The translations under genes and the position numbers were made by a program. A model generated the notes under the pieces. That model saw nothing but the letters and a program-made list of their open reading frames with translations. It was not told where the DNA came from and searched no databases. From Brienomyrus brachyistius (Eukaryota > Chordata > Actinopteri > Osteoglossiformes > Mormyridae), in NCBI RefSeq assembly GCF_023856365.1, contig NW_026042805.1, positions 30,659 to 94,658 of the forward strand: a stretch of DNA of 64,000 nucleotides, written 5' to 3'. Position 1 is the first letter of the stretch. Each line of letters opens with the position of its first letter. Of this stretch, positions 44,976 to 55,906 are shown one piece after another.

Positions 44976-45002
44976 GCATGCGCATGCTATGCATGCGCAT
45001 GC
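44976..45002. repeat. Palindromic alternating purine-pyrimidine tract
   Basis: GCATGCGCATGC, TAT, then GCATGCGCATGC; each half is its own reverse complement. Such tracts can extrude cruciforms or adopt Z-DNA. It lies about 35 bp upstream of a TATAAAA. Confidence 0.92.
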
Positions 45003-46200
45003 TGCTTGTGGCCTTCTTCTGTGCCTTGCACAGTATAAAACCCCTTAAAACAATTACTGAAGCGAGACGGCGCACGCGTTACGGCGACAGATTTAAATTG
45101 TGAGTGCACTATATCTCGTCGCAAATGGTGCTTAACCACGGCGGGTCTCAAGCACAGGAGACTCCCAATTTCTAAATGACACACACTTGGCTCACAGCGC
45201 AAAGTTGTGTTAAACTTGCTTTGTCTAAAGCAGGCACACACATACGAGTATGATCCTGATAGGTAACTAAGCTATCGGTCTTATGTCCAAGCGCAACATA
45301 ATTTAGGTTAGAACCTCATAACAAGTATTCCCGTTCGCTAATAGAGAGATCTCTCCCAGGATATATAGAAACGGAGACACTCGTCCGAATTGAACCTGGA
45401 ACAAAGCGCTACATCTGAGAATCTCGTCAGACATAGGGTTAAAGTTTACTGCAGTTTAATACGAAAGAACTACAATGAAATCACCGAAAATAAAACAAAA
45501 TAATATAACTACTAATAATAGAAATAAAAATAACTATAATAAGCCCATATGATCCCGCTTAAATGCCTTCAGATTGCCATGAGTGCGACTTTTGCAACCA
45601 GTTGACAGTAGCGCTTCTTCACTGCACGTTTCGGTCATAAAAAGTTTAAATTGTGTGCTCAGAATAAGTTTAAACCTTGTGCCTTGTGATTATTAACCAA
45701 TTTTTATGCTGAATGGTCGGCTCAAACTCAATTGCGAAACACCGTGAGTCTGTTAATGTGTGACTTAAATGGAACTCATTAATAACCAGTATCACGTAAT
45801 AACCTGGGTTAGAATAGAAGGCTTGTCCAACGAGCTGCGTCACCAGGTAATGTAAACGATCGGTAGCGAAGCTCCCTCACGGCCAATGAGAGAGAGTCTC
45901 GCGATATTTCAGGCGAATTTGAGGTTTCAGAGCGTAGATCGCACAGGCAGGGATTCTTGTGAGCACTCAATGAACGGAGGCTGAAGTTGTGTAAAAGACA
46001 TGCATTTATTCCTATAACTAACATAAGACAGACATTACACCTAACAAACAATAAACACGAAATAACGGAGTGGACACAAACAATGTAATCATGAAATGCA
46101 ATGACCAGATTTAAAATGAGTAACCTTAAAAGGGAAAATACTGTTCTGCAAAGCAAGCAATTGTGGAAATACTGTCCTAAAGTAATATAGCAGGTGAATA
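45003..46200. other. Unassigned; TATA-like box at its start
   Basis: CAGTATAAAACC near 45030-45041 follows the minisatellite and the palindromic tract. No coding exon is supported downstream. Positions 46011-46115 are the source-like copy of the mosaic at 42.85 kb. Confidence 0.35.
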
Positions 46201-46640
46201 GGAGTTTAGGTGTTATAAATGAAAGGAAGTTTGTTTACTTGGTTGCAGAGTGGGGGGGGGGGGGTCTTGGCAGTTGGTTGCGGAGGCTGATGAGCTGATG
46301 GGTGATGGCACTCAGGGAGGCGCGGTGTTTGCAGCGGTTGTTGGAGTGGAGCCCCTCTGATTCCTCTCCTGGTGAAGCTTGGGCTTGGTTGCAGTTCTCT
46401 GTCCAGCTGGGTCTTCACTGATAGGCTTCAGGAGGGCTTCTTGTGGGCTTCTCTTCTCTTGGGCTGATGTTCTCTGCCTCTCTTCGTGCTGATGGTCTTT
46501 TGTTTTCTCCTCCCTTCTGTTTCTCCTCTCCTGGCTTTGTTCTGAGGTGCCAGGTTTTATAGTGTAAAGTTCGTGAATAGGAGTGACCAGGAATTCGACT
46601 CCTGGACCAATGGCTGACCATCCATTTGGCGGGCTTTCGG
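46201..46640 (-). other. Purine-rich transcript-like block with TATA box
   Basis: On the minus strand, TACACTATAAAACCTGG (about 46549-46565) is followed by a purine-rich stretch with GAGAGGAGAAACAGAAGGGA and then short open frames (46415-46621, 46206-46418) of low-complexity composition. It could be a retroelement leader. No domain recognised. Confidence 0.3.
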
Positions 46641-46839
46641 AAGGGGGTCTGTATCAGTCCTTTTGAGATTTATGACCAGAGTGATTTCCCTTGTATTGAT
46701 GATTTTCGTTAGGCTGGTGTAACTTTTGATATATTCACTTTCGTGGTAACCACTGACCAGATTTGGAAACTGGAGTGATTTTCCATCGGTTTGATACCAA
46801 ACATGCCATAGCAGCCTAGCGGTTCACACCTCATACCAT

Positions 46840-47003
46840 CTGTAATGATTAATTAATGATTACTTATATTATGTCGTTATGTTATATTACTCACACCTTA
46901 TTTTATGCCTCACAATCTATATAATTGTAAATATACTGTGTAGCTGCTGGCGCGTTCCAAACTAAATCTCATTGTACTTACAATGTCAATAAAAACATCC
47001 ATC
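46840..47003 (+). mobile_element. LINE/SINE 3'-end-like fragment
   Basis: Ends CATTGTACTTACAATGTCAATAAAAACATCCATCCATCC, a retroposon-like 3' terminus. Short. Confidence 0.4.
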
Positions 47004-47004
47004 C

Positions 47005-47700
47005 ATCCATCTAGGCAGGCCAGTGTCGCCTCCATCCTTCCTGAAGTCAGTGATTCCTTTGTCTTTGTGCTGTTTAGTGCCAAATTGTTTGCTGAACTCC
47101 AACCTATCAGTTTCTGGACCTCATCTCTGTAAGCTGACTCATAAGAACCAAAGAGATTTACAAATGAGAGGAGGCCATTCGGGCCCATCAGCTCCTTTGA
47201 GGAGAACTTAGCTAATAGCTCAAAAATCTTATCTAGCTCTGATTTAAAAGAACCCAGGGTTTTAGCTTGTGTTACAATAACAGGAAGACTATTCCATACT
47301 CTAACTACACGCTGTGTACAGAAATGCTTCATCAAATTCGTTTAAAATGTTCTCCAGCTAATTCCACTTATGGCCACGAGTTCTGGTATTTTAACTAACA
47401 TTGAAATAGCCATTTGGCTGAACAGCATCCAGACCTGTTAGAATCTTAAACACCTGGATTATGTCCCCCCTTAGTCTCCTTTGCTCGAGGCTAAACAGAT
47501 TCAGCTCAGCTAACCTCTCCTCATTAGACATTCCTCTAAGACCAGGAATCATTCTCGTTGCCCTACGTTGCACCTTTTCCAAGGCAGCAATGTCCTTCTT
47601 AAGGTATGGTAACCAAACCCGCACACAATATTCTAGGTGGGGTCTTACCAAGGAATTATATTATCGTAGCATCACTTGCCTTGTCTTAAACTCCACACAC
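47005..47700 (-). mobile_element. CR1-like LINE 3' end joined to another LINE piece
   Basis: Minus-strand words from high to low coordinates: [55 protein letters not shown] (47391-47651), then FCTQRVVRVWNSLPV and LGSFKSELDKIFELL, with a 3' end near 47140. Beyond it, 47005-47130 encodes EVQKLIGWSSANNLALNSTK, a word of a different LINE family. Two LINE fragments abut. Confidence 0.78.
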
Positions 47701-48252
47701 CTAGAGATGCAATGTGCCTTCTCGCGTGGTGTTCCTGCAGAGGGAGTCTGTGAGTGCTGGAGATTGGGGGAGGGGGCAGTGTGGCTATGTCTGCTCTGTG
47801 TTCCTCCAGACGAGCAAAGAAGCTGTTTAGCTCTTTGCTAAAAGGGCGTTGCTGTTAACAGTGACGGTGTTGTTGCCTTTGAAGTTTGTAATGTGTTGTA
47901 TTCCCTGCCACACCCACTGTGGGTTGTTGTATGTGAAGTAGACCTCTATTTCTGTTTCTCTGCCTGCCTGGCAACCTTGATGCCCCTATTCAGGTTAGCT
48001 CTGGCTGCACTCTGTGTTCTTGACTGCGCTGTCTTGTCCTGTAGTATTGTATTGTTGCTCTTGTGTTTATCTTGCACTTTCTCCCTCTGTTTGTGCTCCT
48101 TTCACTCTGTATAGTTCTATCTTGCCCGCACTTGTGTCATCTTGTGTTGTTTCTGTTTTTCTTCTTTGTGTTGCACCGTGGTCCAGGAGGAACAATGTTT
48201 CCTTTCACTGTGTACTGTGTATATTGCTGAAATAACAATAAACCCACTTGAC
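47701..48252 (+). mobile_element. LINE 3' UTR
   Basis: Ends CCGTGGTCCAGGAGGAACAA...CACTGTGTACTG...AACAATAAACCCACTTGACC, the plus-strand counterpart of the terminus at 31676. Upstream T/C-rich sequence fits the same UTR. The several open frames here are not coding. Confidence 0.65.
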
Positions 48253-48399
48253 CACCTGCCTCAATTCATCCTGAAGAGTTTTCCAATGTTGTTCAAAGGT
48301 CTGTTTGTTTCGAGTGAAGGACACGCCCCTGGACGTGCTGGATAAGGGGACCACAGATCAGTGTCCTCAGTCTGCTTCTCCCTTCAAAGCTGAGAGGAG

Positions 48400-48577
48400 A
48401 TGACCCGCCTGCTGCTTCTGGTTTTGGCTTATGGAGCTCTGCTTATCTCCACAGAGGCCCAGCAAGATTACCACAGTCTCCCTGCACTCACAAGACGGCC
48501 ATTAAACTCGCAGTCGAAAATGCTCATCAAGGAACCCGTCAGCACATGAATTTCTATAACATCCAGGGCGTCCGAAG
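48400..48577 (+). CDS. Chemerin-like exon 1
   Basis: ATG 48400-48402 is followed directly by a 20-residue hydrophobic signal peptide. The length is 178 nt; 179 would be needed to match the phase-2 junction, in line with one lost base. Donor GAAG|GTAACA. Confidence 0.6.
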
Positions 48578-48886
48578 GTAACAGCTGAGAAAGTGTTTAC
48601 AAAAGTGTGAAACTTTCATCATCTGCAAGCTGAACTAATGAGTATCACATTGATTTTGATGTTTTAATTTCAATGCATATGATGGCTTAATGTCTCTTCA
48701 CAATGAAAGTGATGGTTGTATATCTCAGCCCTGGTCAATTTTACCTTCTCACAGTTTCTCTCTGAATCTGCTGCAGTCAAGTCTGTGACAGTTTGCCATT
48801 TTTTTGGGTGATTATTGTTTGTTATATTGCCTTTAAAACAGTTGTAGGCAATTTTGTATATAACGTGTTTATGTGATTTAGATCAG

Positions 48887-48986
48887 CAGTGAATACATTG
48901 ACATTGAGATTCTCTTGAGAGCAACAAAATGTCCAAAGTCAACTGCAACAGACCATCGGGCTGACTGTATTTTCATGGACAAGAGG
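48887..48986 (+). CDS. Chemerin-like exon 2
   Basis: 100 nt. It encodes SSEYIDIEILLRATKCPKST, then ATDHRADCIFMDKR. Donor AGG|GTAAGT. The acceptor is the second of closely spaced AGs (GATCAG); it is the one that keeps the frame. Confidence 0.65.
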
Positions 48987-49790
48987 GTAAGTAAAGAGTC
49001 ACTGTGACTGTGAGCATTGGACATATCAGTTAGCAAATTAATTTAGGTTCATGTTAACTTTTTTGATGCCCTGCGGGGGAAAGTTAGCCAACAATAAAGT
49101 AACAAATACATAGGTGGCCTCAAAGAGCCAGTTCCTTCACCTTATTCTCAAATTTTAGTAGGTTTACAGGCTTAAAGGCTGGATTACCAGGCAGAAGCAA
49201 ATGCTAATCATCTGAGGGGTGACCTGTAGATTATGCTTCGAGCTATGAACCCTAGCTGGCCTTATTTAAAGACCTGTGGGCTGTACTACAAAGCGGTTTT
49301 ACATACCCAGAGTTAACTCAATCGAGCCAGGTTAACTAAAACTCATTGTTGAAATCAGCCTTAAATGGCAGTGTGGTGTTTTGTGGTGAAAGGCAGGACT
49401 TAACTCTTGTTTTAATTAGAAAGCCAGTAATTAAACCTGGTCAGAGCAGGGTAGATGTGCAGTGTGAATTACCCTTTAAATTTACCTCTTTAAATAGTGA
49501 ACTACAGGACCACTTAGCTTGATCGGAGGACAGTATTTTAATACAGAGCAGTGTTCAGTTAAACGGGATTTGTTGTTCATACTTTTAGATGAACTTGCTT
49601 TGTATATATAGCCTTATGGTGACCCTGCTTTGGAAGCTCTTTCCTCTAAAATTGTTCTGTGTCATTAAACCCTGCACTCCAGCAGCTCTGCCTTAAATCA
49701 TTAGATATATCTTTACTACACCTTCTCTCACTGTATTTATTGCCCACCACTCTTTAAATACTGTTTTTGTGTGTCTGTGTGTTTTTGCAG

Positions 49791-49883
49791 CCATTCATTA
49801 ACTGTAGAGTTTGCAGCAGACGGTCTGGTAATGATCTTACACATCCATCAAATGACTGTGTACCAAACAAGAAAGTGGATGAA
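49791..49883 (+). CDS. Chemerin-like exon 3
   Basis: 93 nt, phase 0 to 0. It encodes PFINCRVCRRSGNDLTHPSN then DCVPNKKVDE. Acceptor TTTTTGCAG, donor GAA|GTAAGT. Confidence 0.68.
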
Positions 49884-50468
49884 GTAAGTGTAGAGAGTCT
49901 TAGCATTATGGAAATGTAACAGGTGTGTGGAATTGTGTCTAAACATGTGGTTAAACTTTGATTGTGTTTGTACATGCAAAAATTTGATCAGAGTACTGTT
50001 TATTAATGACAATGTTACTTTTAATCTGAACAACAGTGGCAGCACCAAGGAAAAGCTTGGGGGGGGGGCTCTAGCTCCTCCTCCAATGACCATAGTACCC
50101 CCACAGCACCCCCAAAATATTGGTTTCATTTTTTCTTTAACTATCTGTAAAATCTGTATATTGTGTAAGACATTTTTGCGGTTTTTACAGCATACTTGTA
50201 GTGTATTTTTTCTTCAAAGTACACATAGAGGCTCTGTGAGCTAGACGTTAGAATTTCATATTTTATCCTATTTTATCCATGCTGTAGCTTATCGTGCTGT
50301 GTGCTTCTATACACCATCTACATAAGCTGAAAAGCTAAAGCACCCGGTCTAAATAATCTCACTCCCCTATAGCACCTGTAGCATTAAGTCACTGGCGCTG
50401 CCACTGCTGAATAAACGACTCCAATCTGACTAAACCGCTTAACTTTTCCTCCCCATGTTACATTTCAG

Positions 50469-50585
50469 GACAAACGACGTAATATGTGTCCTTCTGATAA
50501 ACCTCTTCTCAGACCTAAAACTGCCTTGGCTTCCAAGGACACTAAAGAAGCTGAAGGAGACCGTCTGACTGTTTCTGATGGCTGA
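50469..50585 (+). CDS. Chemerin-like terminal exon
   Basis: 117 nt including TGA. It encodes DKRRNMCPSDKPLLRPKTAL then ASKDTKEAEGDRLTVSDG. Acceptor TTACATTTCAG. Confidence 0.65.
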   Translation, partial: DKRRNMCPSDKPLLRPKTALASKDTKEAEGDRLTVSDG

Positions 50586-50589
50586 TGGT

Positions 50590-51739
50590 CCTGCAATGTG
50601 GACCAGAGGAGGAAACTGGGAGGGAAAATGCTTTGCTTTATATCATGCCCACCCAAAGCCCCAGTGAGTAAGCCATAGGCGCCGATAGGATGGAAAAACT
50701 CCCAAGAAGGAAGAAACCTTGGGAGGGACCAAACTCAAAGGGGAGCCCATCCTCCTGGGCCGGCAAAGTGTAGGTGCAGGATCACAAAAAACTTGACGAG
50801 AGAAACGAGAGAATTCGACTGTCCCTCACAAAAACTGTAAAGTTTTAGTGGCTAAATTGCTTTTTCTATGCCTTTTCAAACAGGAGGAGATTTGTTTGGC
50901 TATACGTAGAAATTTTCTATACATTTAGACAGCACAGAATCATTAACCTACTTTAATGCATTTATTAATACAACCACATATTTCACACATTTTGACATCA
51001 GTCATGCAGTGAAGATACAGTCTCTTTATTTCTTGACGCCAACCCTCCCCATTAATCCGGGCTTGGGACCGACACTAGTTGAGCTGGCTTTCTCCCTTAA
51101 GTGGCTGGGTTAGGCTAAACTATGCACATATTTATGAAGACTACTATAAATTTATAAAGACCTCCTAAATATGTAGTCTAACAAAACGCAGTTTAAAGAA
51201 GGTAGCCTACCTGGTAAACAAAGAAATTAAAAGGCCCACAGCATATAATCGGGCTATATCCAAGCAGTTTTAAGAACGTAACCTACATGGCGAAATTGAA
51301 TTACTTTCTGGACCAACAAACGCAACCAGACATGAACATTATGCACCTTCCTAGTCTTGATGTATGTCGTCATACAGATGAGGACGTTAAGGCAGCCTTT
51401 AGGTCCGACCCATCATGCACTGCAGTTTTTTGCAAATTCCTCAGATGGAAAACCATTAAATACCTCTTCTATTACCTTATATTACCTTATATTCATGTAA
51501 TAAATATACAAATATCAATTAGTTGGAAATCAGCCAGACAGACGTAATTACTACAAATGGTTTCCACTGTATTTGTGACTCTGAGTGCCGCAGGCTTGGA
51601 TGCAGTGCCGCACCATTTTGGGCATGCACTGGCATGCACTGGCCAATCATGTAGCACTTCTCTCATAAATATTAATGAGACATCACCTACCACCTGCAAA
51701 AAAGAAATTTGCCGCTCGTCCCCCTGCACATGAACCAAC
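50590..51739. other. No gene recognised
   Basis: About 50690-50760 is a LINE 3'-UTR-like block (AAGAAACCTTGGGAGG). The rest is unassigned. Confidence 0.3.
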
Positions 51740-51834
51740 ATGGCTGTCTCAACCAGCGGAGCTCCGGAGCCTCTGGAGAAACACGCGGCAAAAAAGGCTC
51801 GCATACGGTCTTCCAGAGTTTGGGAATACTTCAG
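51740..51834 (+). pseudogene. Possible BED-finger transposase N-terminus
   Basis: ATG with context AACATGG, encoding MAVSTSGAPEPLEKHAAKKA then RIRSSRVWEYFS. The S-VWEYF word after a basic stretch resembles the start of BED zinc fingers in hAT/ZBED transposases, but the zinc ligands do not follow: the frame stops 10 codons on. Weak. Confidence 0.3.
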
Positions 51835-52479
51835 TCATGACACCTTTTCTGCGCCTCTACTGTAGCTGGCGTTAATGACGCTGTTTCAGCCATTTTATAT
51901 TTTCTGTTTTACTTATTCTGTCATGTAAGACTGAGACAAATTATCGTTTACGACTATTCTTACACACTGTAGCCTGACTTGCTGACTTAAGTAAGCTTAA
52001 CTATAAGCTACCTTTGCTAGTGTTTGTGAATAACATGTTTCTCTAGTTATGAAATTATTCCATGTTTTAGCATCTGTTTCAACATTAAAGTCAAATTGGT
52101 ATATTGAAATATGTAAAACTATTGAACTATTAGCTTAAGTCTAACATAGAAAATCCTACTGAATCTCTTAAGATTTCCTTTTTTGTTAATGCACTAATGT
52201 TTAAGAAGTGTCTTAAATTGAATTTCAGATTTGTGTGTGGGTGGGAGTGGGTGAATTGTATTAAATTCATACATTCATTCTTTTGGCTCAGACATTACTG
52301 ACCTAAAACAAATTGAGGCATTGGGTAAGTGCTTAAATTAGCTACTAAATGGCAAAAAATATTCTAAATATCACATTTTCCATTCTTCGGTATAATTTTA
52401 ATGAATCACCTATGCTGCCAAACATTAACGCATAGATTGTCACAACACTCTATGTTTTAGTTCTTCTTTATGTGTATAG

Positions 52480-52757
52480 GACGGTGTGATGGTTCTGGTG
52501 GTGGGTGTGGCCGACGCTGCTCGCGATGTTTGGCTATGCTGCAGTCCCAGGGACCAAGTTGGAACACATTTCCACCTTCAAGCTTAGGTGGAAAAACGGC
52601 ACCGAGACCCAGCAGCAGGACAACTTCTTGTCCAGACAACCAGCCCTGCTTCATCATTGAAGTAAGCCCTGTGAACAGGAGCGAGATGTACTTCTGCAGT
52701 GGATGTTATAGCGGAAAGAACATCCCCATCCTCACGTCTGCCGGAGTGCCCCCTCAA
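52480..52757 (+). pseudogene. Possible broken Ig-domain exon
   Basis: Bounded by an acceptor-like GTGTATAG and a donor-like CAA|GTGGGT. In three frames one reads DAARDVWLCCSP (B strand Cys), then FKLRWKNGTETQQQDNFLS (C strand Trp), then PCFIIEVSPVNRSEMYFCSG (F strand, like DSGMYFC). The order and spacing are those of an Ig V-type domain with two frameshifts. It lies 27 kb from the NITR gene. A chance match cannot be excluded. Confidence 0.35.
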
Positions 52758-52810
52758 GTGGGTGTGTGACTTAACTCGATGGATGAATTGGACAGAATGT
52801 ACTGTTACTA

Positions 52811-53420
52811 GAGGTCGACCGATATGGGTTTTTCAAGTCAAGGGTCAGGCGATGGCCGATATATGCTGCTGATTTTTTTGGCCGATAATTGGACGTTTTC
52901 CCTCTATTTGCATGGTAAATATCACACTAATAATAACAAACGATACACAAAAATTTCTCAATTTAGCATTTATTGAATACTCAACTTGGAAACAATAACA
53001 CATTTATAAACAATAAAAATAGCAGCATCAGAATCTCTGTTAGTGCACAATATAGCAGCAAACTCCTCATGTTTGACGGAAGGAAATTTGTAAACAATAC
53101 AAAAAGGAATAAGCATGTTATCTTTAGTTGTAATCCCACTTCCAGTCCCTGAGTCTTACTCACCACACTCATACTTCACAGCAAACAGACAGCAGTTAAT
53201 TAACCAGAAGAGAAAAATGCAAAAACACAACAGAACTTGTAAATAATAACAAACTAATAGACAATAAAAATAGCAGCATCAGAATCTCTATTAGTGCCAA
53301 TATAGCAGCAAACTCCTCATGTCTGACGGAAGGAAAATTTGTAAATACACAAAGGAATGAGCACATCTTCAGTTTTAATCCCATTTCCAGTCCCTGAGTC
53401 TTCCTCATCCCACAAGCAGG
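52811..53420. mobile_element. hAT-like non-autonomous element with internal duplication
   Basis: Left end TAGAGGTCGACCGATATGGG, a fish hAT-type terminus. The interior contains a duplicated segment: AACAATAAAAATAGCAGCATC...CCAGTCCCTGAGTCTT at about 53008-53157, again at about 53261-53402. No right terminus is found; it meets the satellite-like sequence at 53420. Confidence 0.6.
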
Positions 53421-53469
53421 CAAGGCATGTCACCCCGGTAGTGTGACACTTATTTTATATAATAAAATA

Positions 53470-54712
53470 AGTGCCCCCTGCGGCCCCAGAGCCCGAGCAG
53501 CCGTCTCCGCTGCCTGCAGCTACCGCGCCCACGTCCGAGGCGCTTTCCCTGCCTGCAGCTCCCGGGCAGGCGCTCCCTCTGCAGCCTGCAGCTCCAGTCC
53601 CTGGCCCCACTCCAGTCCCTTCTCCCCCTGTGACTCTGGTACCCTCACCCCGACGAGCCCGACCCCGGCCGCAGGTCCTTATGTCTGTGTCCCATAAGGG
53701 GAGAGGACACAGACGCACGGCTGGGGTCCCACCCGCCCAGCCCCTGGCTCGCCCTCCCTCGCCGGCGCTAGGGCTTGGTCGGCACCTGCGGGTCCTGGCC
53801 CTCGGGTCGGCTGTCGTCTGCGGGTCCCCCTCCGCGGCCTCGTCGCCCTGCCTCGGTCCCTCCTCCGGCGTCTTATCGGTTGCCTGCGGGCCCCCCGACG
53901 GCGGCTCCTCATTCGCCTGCTGGTCCTCCCGCTCTGGCGTGTCGGAGGACGTCGCCGTCTGCTGCGGCTCCCCCTCTCTCCTTGCCCTCGCCAGGGTCCC
54001 TTCCAGCTCCTTCGTCCCCTTCCCTGGTCTCCCTCCGACTCCCTCCTTCGTCCCTGCGTCTGTCCCTCACCCCGTCTCCTCGGCCCCTCCGGCTCCGGCC
54101 TCCCGGCCGCCTGCAGCCCTTCCGGCTGCCTCCCGTCGCCCGCTGGGTCTCCCTCGGGCTCCTCTTGGTTCCCCCTCCTTCTCTCCCTGGCCTCCCGTCT
54201 TTGTCCCTCCTGCCTCTGCTCCCCCTCGCTTTGTTCCTCCTGTCTCTGTCCCTCCTCTCTTTGTCCCTCGTCCCTCTGGCTTCTGCTCCTCTTTCCCCGA
54301 TGTTCCCTTCGTTCACTCCCGGTCCTTTTGTCCTGCCTGTTCCCTCCGTGTCCCCTTTCTGATCTGTTTCTCTGCCTTTCCTGTCTTATGTCAAGTCTTG
54401 TCCTGGCTCCTTCCCCTGTGCCAGTTCTGTCTGTCCGTTCTGTTCCCTGTCCCTCATTAATGAGGTTTTATATAGATATACATATATGCCCGGCTTGTCC
54501 GCTCCTCGTGTGTGCCACGCCCCCTGATTACCCACGTGTGCTTCCTGATCGTCTCCTGCTTTGCCCGATTACTTTGATTAGTCATGACCTATTTTAAGTC
54601 CTGGTCTTACCTGTTTGCCCTGTCCGTCATTGTAGTTTGTCAATGCCTGCGTTCCGTCCTGCTCTACCCGCTCCGTTTCCCCGATTAAAGAACCCGTTTT
54701 CACAAACACAAA
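53470..54712 (+). mobile_element. Gypsy 3' region and truncated LTR
   Basis: 53471-54460 is a 329-codon open frame rich in Pro, Ser and Leu, matching the proline-rich 3' part of the 33.7-kb gypsy piece (PAAPEPEQP). Both strands are open, so it is compositional rather than coding. The LTR part begins at TGCCCGGCTTGTCCGCTCC (54486, lacking TGTCA) and stops shortly after ATTAAAGAACCCG, in an A-run (54710-54717). Confidence 0.72.
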
Positions 54713-54738
54713 AAAAACTATATGTATACATATACATA

Positions 54739-55906
54739 CACTGAACAAAAATATAAACGCAACACTTTTGTTTTTTGCTCCCATTTTCATGAGATGGACT
54801 TAAAGATCTACAATTCATTCCAGATACACAATATTACCATTTCTCTCAAACATTTCTCACAAATCAGTCTAAATGTGTGATAGTGAGCACTTCTGCTTTG
54901 CTGAGATAATCCATCCCACCTCACAGGTGTGCCACATCAAGATGCTGATCTGACATCATGGGTAGTGCACAGGTGTACCTTATACTGCCCACAATAAAAG
55001 GCCACCCTGGAATGTGCAGTTTTGTCTCACAGCAAAATGCCACAGATGCCACAAGCATTGAGGGAGCGTGCAATGGCATGCTGACAGCAGGAATGTCAAC
55101 CAGATCTGTTGCTCGTGCATTGAATGTTCATTTCTCAACATAAGCCGTCTCCAAAGGCGTTTCAGAGAATATGGCAGTACATCCAACCGGCCTCACAACC
55201 GCAGACCACGTGTAACCACACCAGCCCAGGACCTCCACATCAGCAGGTTCACCTCCAAGATCGTCTGAGACCAGCCACTCAGACAGATGATGCACGGCCC
55301 CATGTTGCAAGGATCTGTACACAGTTCTTGGAAGCTGAAAATGTCCCAGTTCTTGCATGGCCAGCATACTCACCGGACATGTCACCCGTTGAGCATGTTT
55401 GGGATGTGCTTGACCGGCGTATACGACAGCGTGTACCAGTTCCCACTAATATCCAACAACTTCGCACAGCCATTGAAGAGGAGTGGACCAACATTCCACA
55501 GCCACAATTGACAATCTGATAAACTCTATGCGAAGAAGATGTGTTGCATTGTATGAGGCAAATGGTGGTCACACCAGATACTGACCGGTTCTGAGTCCCC
55601 AGACCCCCAATAAAGCAAAAAACTGCACATTCCAGGGTGGCCTTTTATTGTGGGCAGTATAAGGTACACCTGTGCACTACCCATGATGTCAGATCAGCAT
55701 CTTGATGTGGCACACCTGTGAGGTGGGATGGATTATCTCAGCAAAGCAGAAGTGCTCACTATCACACATTTAGACTGATTTGTGAGAAATGTTTGAGAGA
55801 AATGGTAATATTGTGTATCTGGAATGAATTGTAGGTCTTTACAGTCCATCTCATGAAAAAATGGGAGCAGAAACAAGAGTGTTGCGTTTATATTTTTGTT
55901 CAGTAT
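54739..55906 (+). mobile_element. Tc1-like transposon, internally deleted
   Basis: Terminal repeats of about 285 bp (54739-55022 and 55615-55906) begin ACTGAACAAAAATATAAACG and lie next to TA. Between them are transposase pieces: RRFREYGSTSNRPHNRRPR (part of the DNA-binding region) and ARPHVARICTQFLEAENVPV with AYSPDMSPVEHVWD, which holds the last catalytic acidic residue (Glu). The segment with the first catalytic Asp is deleted and frames are broken. It could move only if a related transposase acts in trans. Confidence 0.88.

Larger units (their letters stand above)
48400..50585 (+). pseudogene. Chemerin (RARRES2)-like cystatin-fold secreted protein, frameshifted
   Basis: Exons 48400-48577, 48887-48986, 49791-49883, 50469-50585; phases 2, 0, 0 fit. 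Signal peptide MTRLLLLVLAYGALLISTEA; then DYHSLPAL, a helix AIKLAVENAHQGTRQHMNFY, YIDIEILLRATKCPK, DRADC-type Cys, KRPFINCRVC, NDCVPNKKVDE and NMCPSDKP. The helix plus Cys spacing, and RPFINCRVC against chemerin RPLIDCAVC, point to the cystatin/cathelin superfamily, nearest chemerin, a secreted chemoattractant. One base is missing in exon 1 near 48489-48500 (ACAAGACG), causing an early stop at TGA near 48547; restored length would be about 162 residues, as in chemerin. Could be an allele or a sequencing error. Confidence 0.6.

Noticed and set aside
47893..48345. Several hydrophobic open frames as membrane proteins
   Set aside because: They lie in the T/C-rich 3' UTR of a LINE whose terminus is at 48252.
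53471..54460. 329-codon proline-rich open frame as a host gene
   Set aside because: Low-complexity C/T-rich DNA that is open in several frames on both strands. It matches the proline-rich gypsy region at 33.7 kb and runs into a gypsy LTR.
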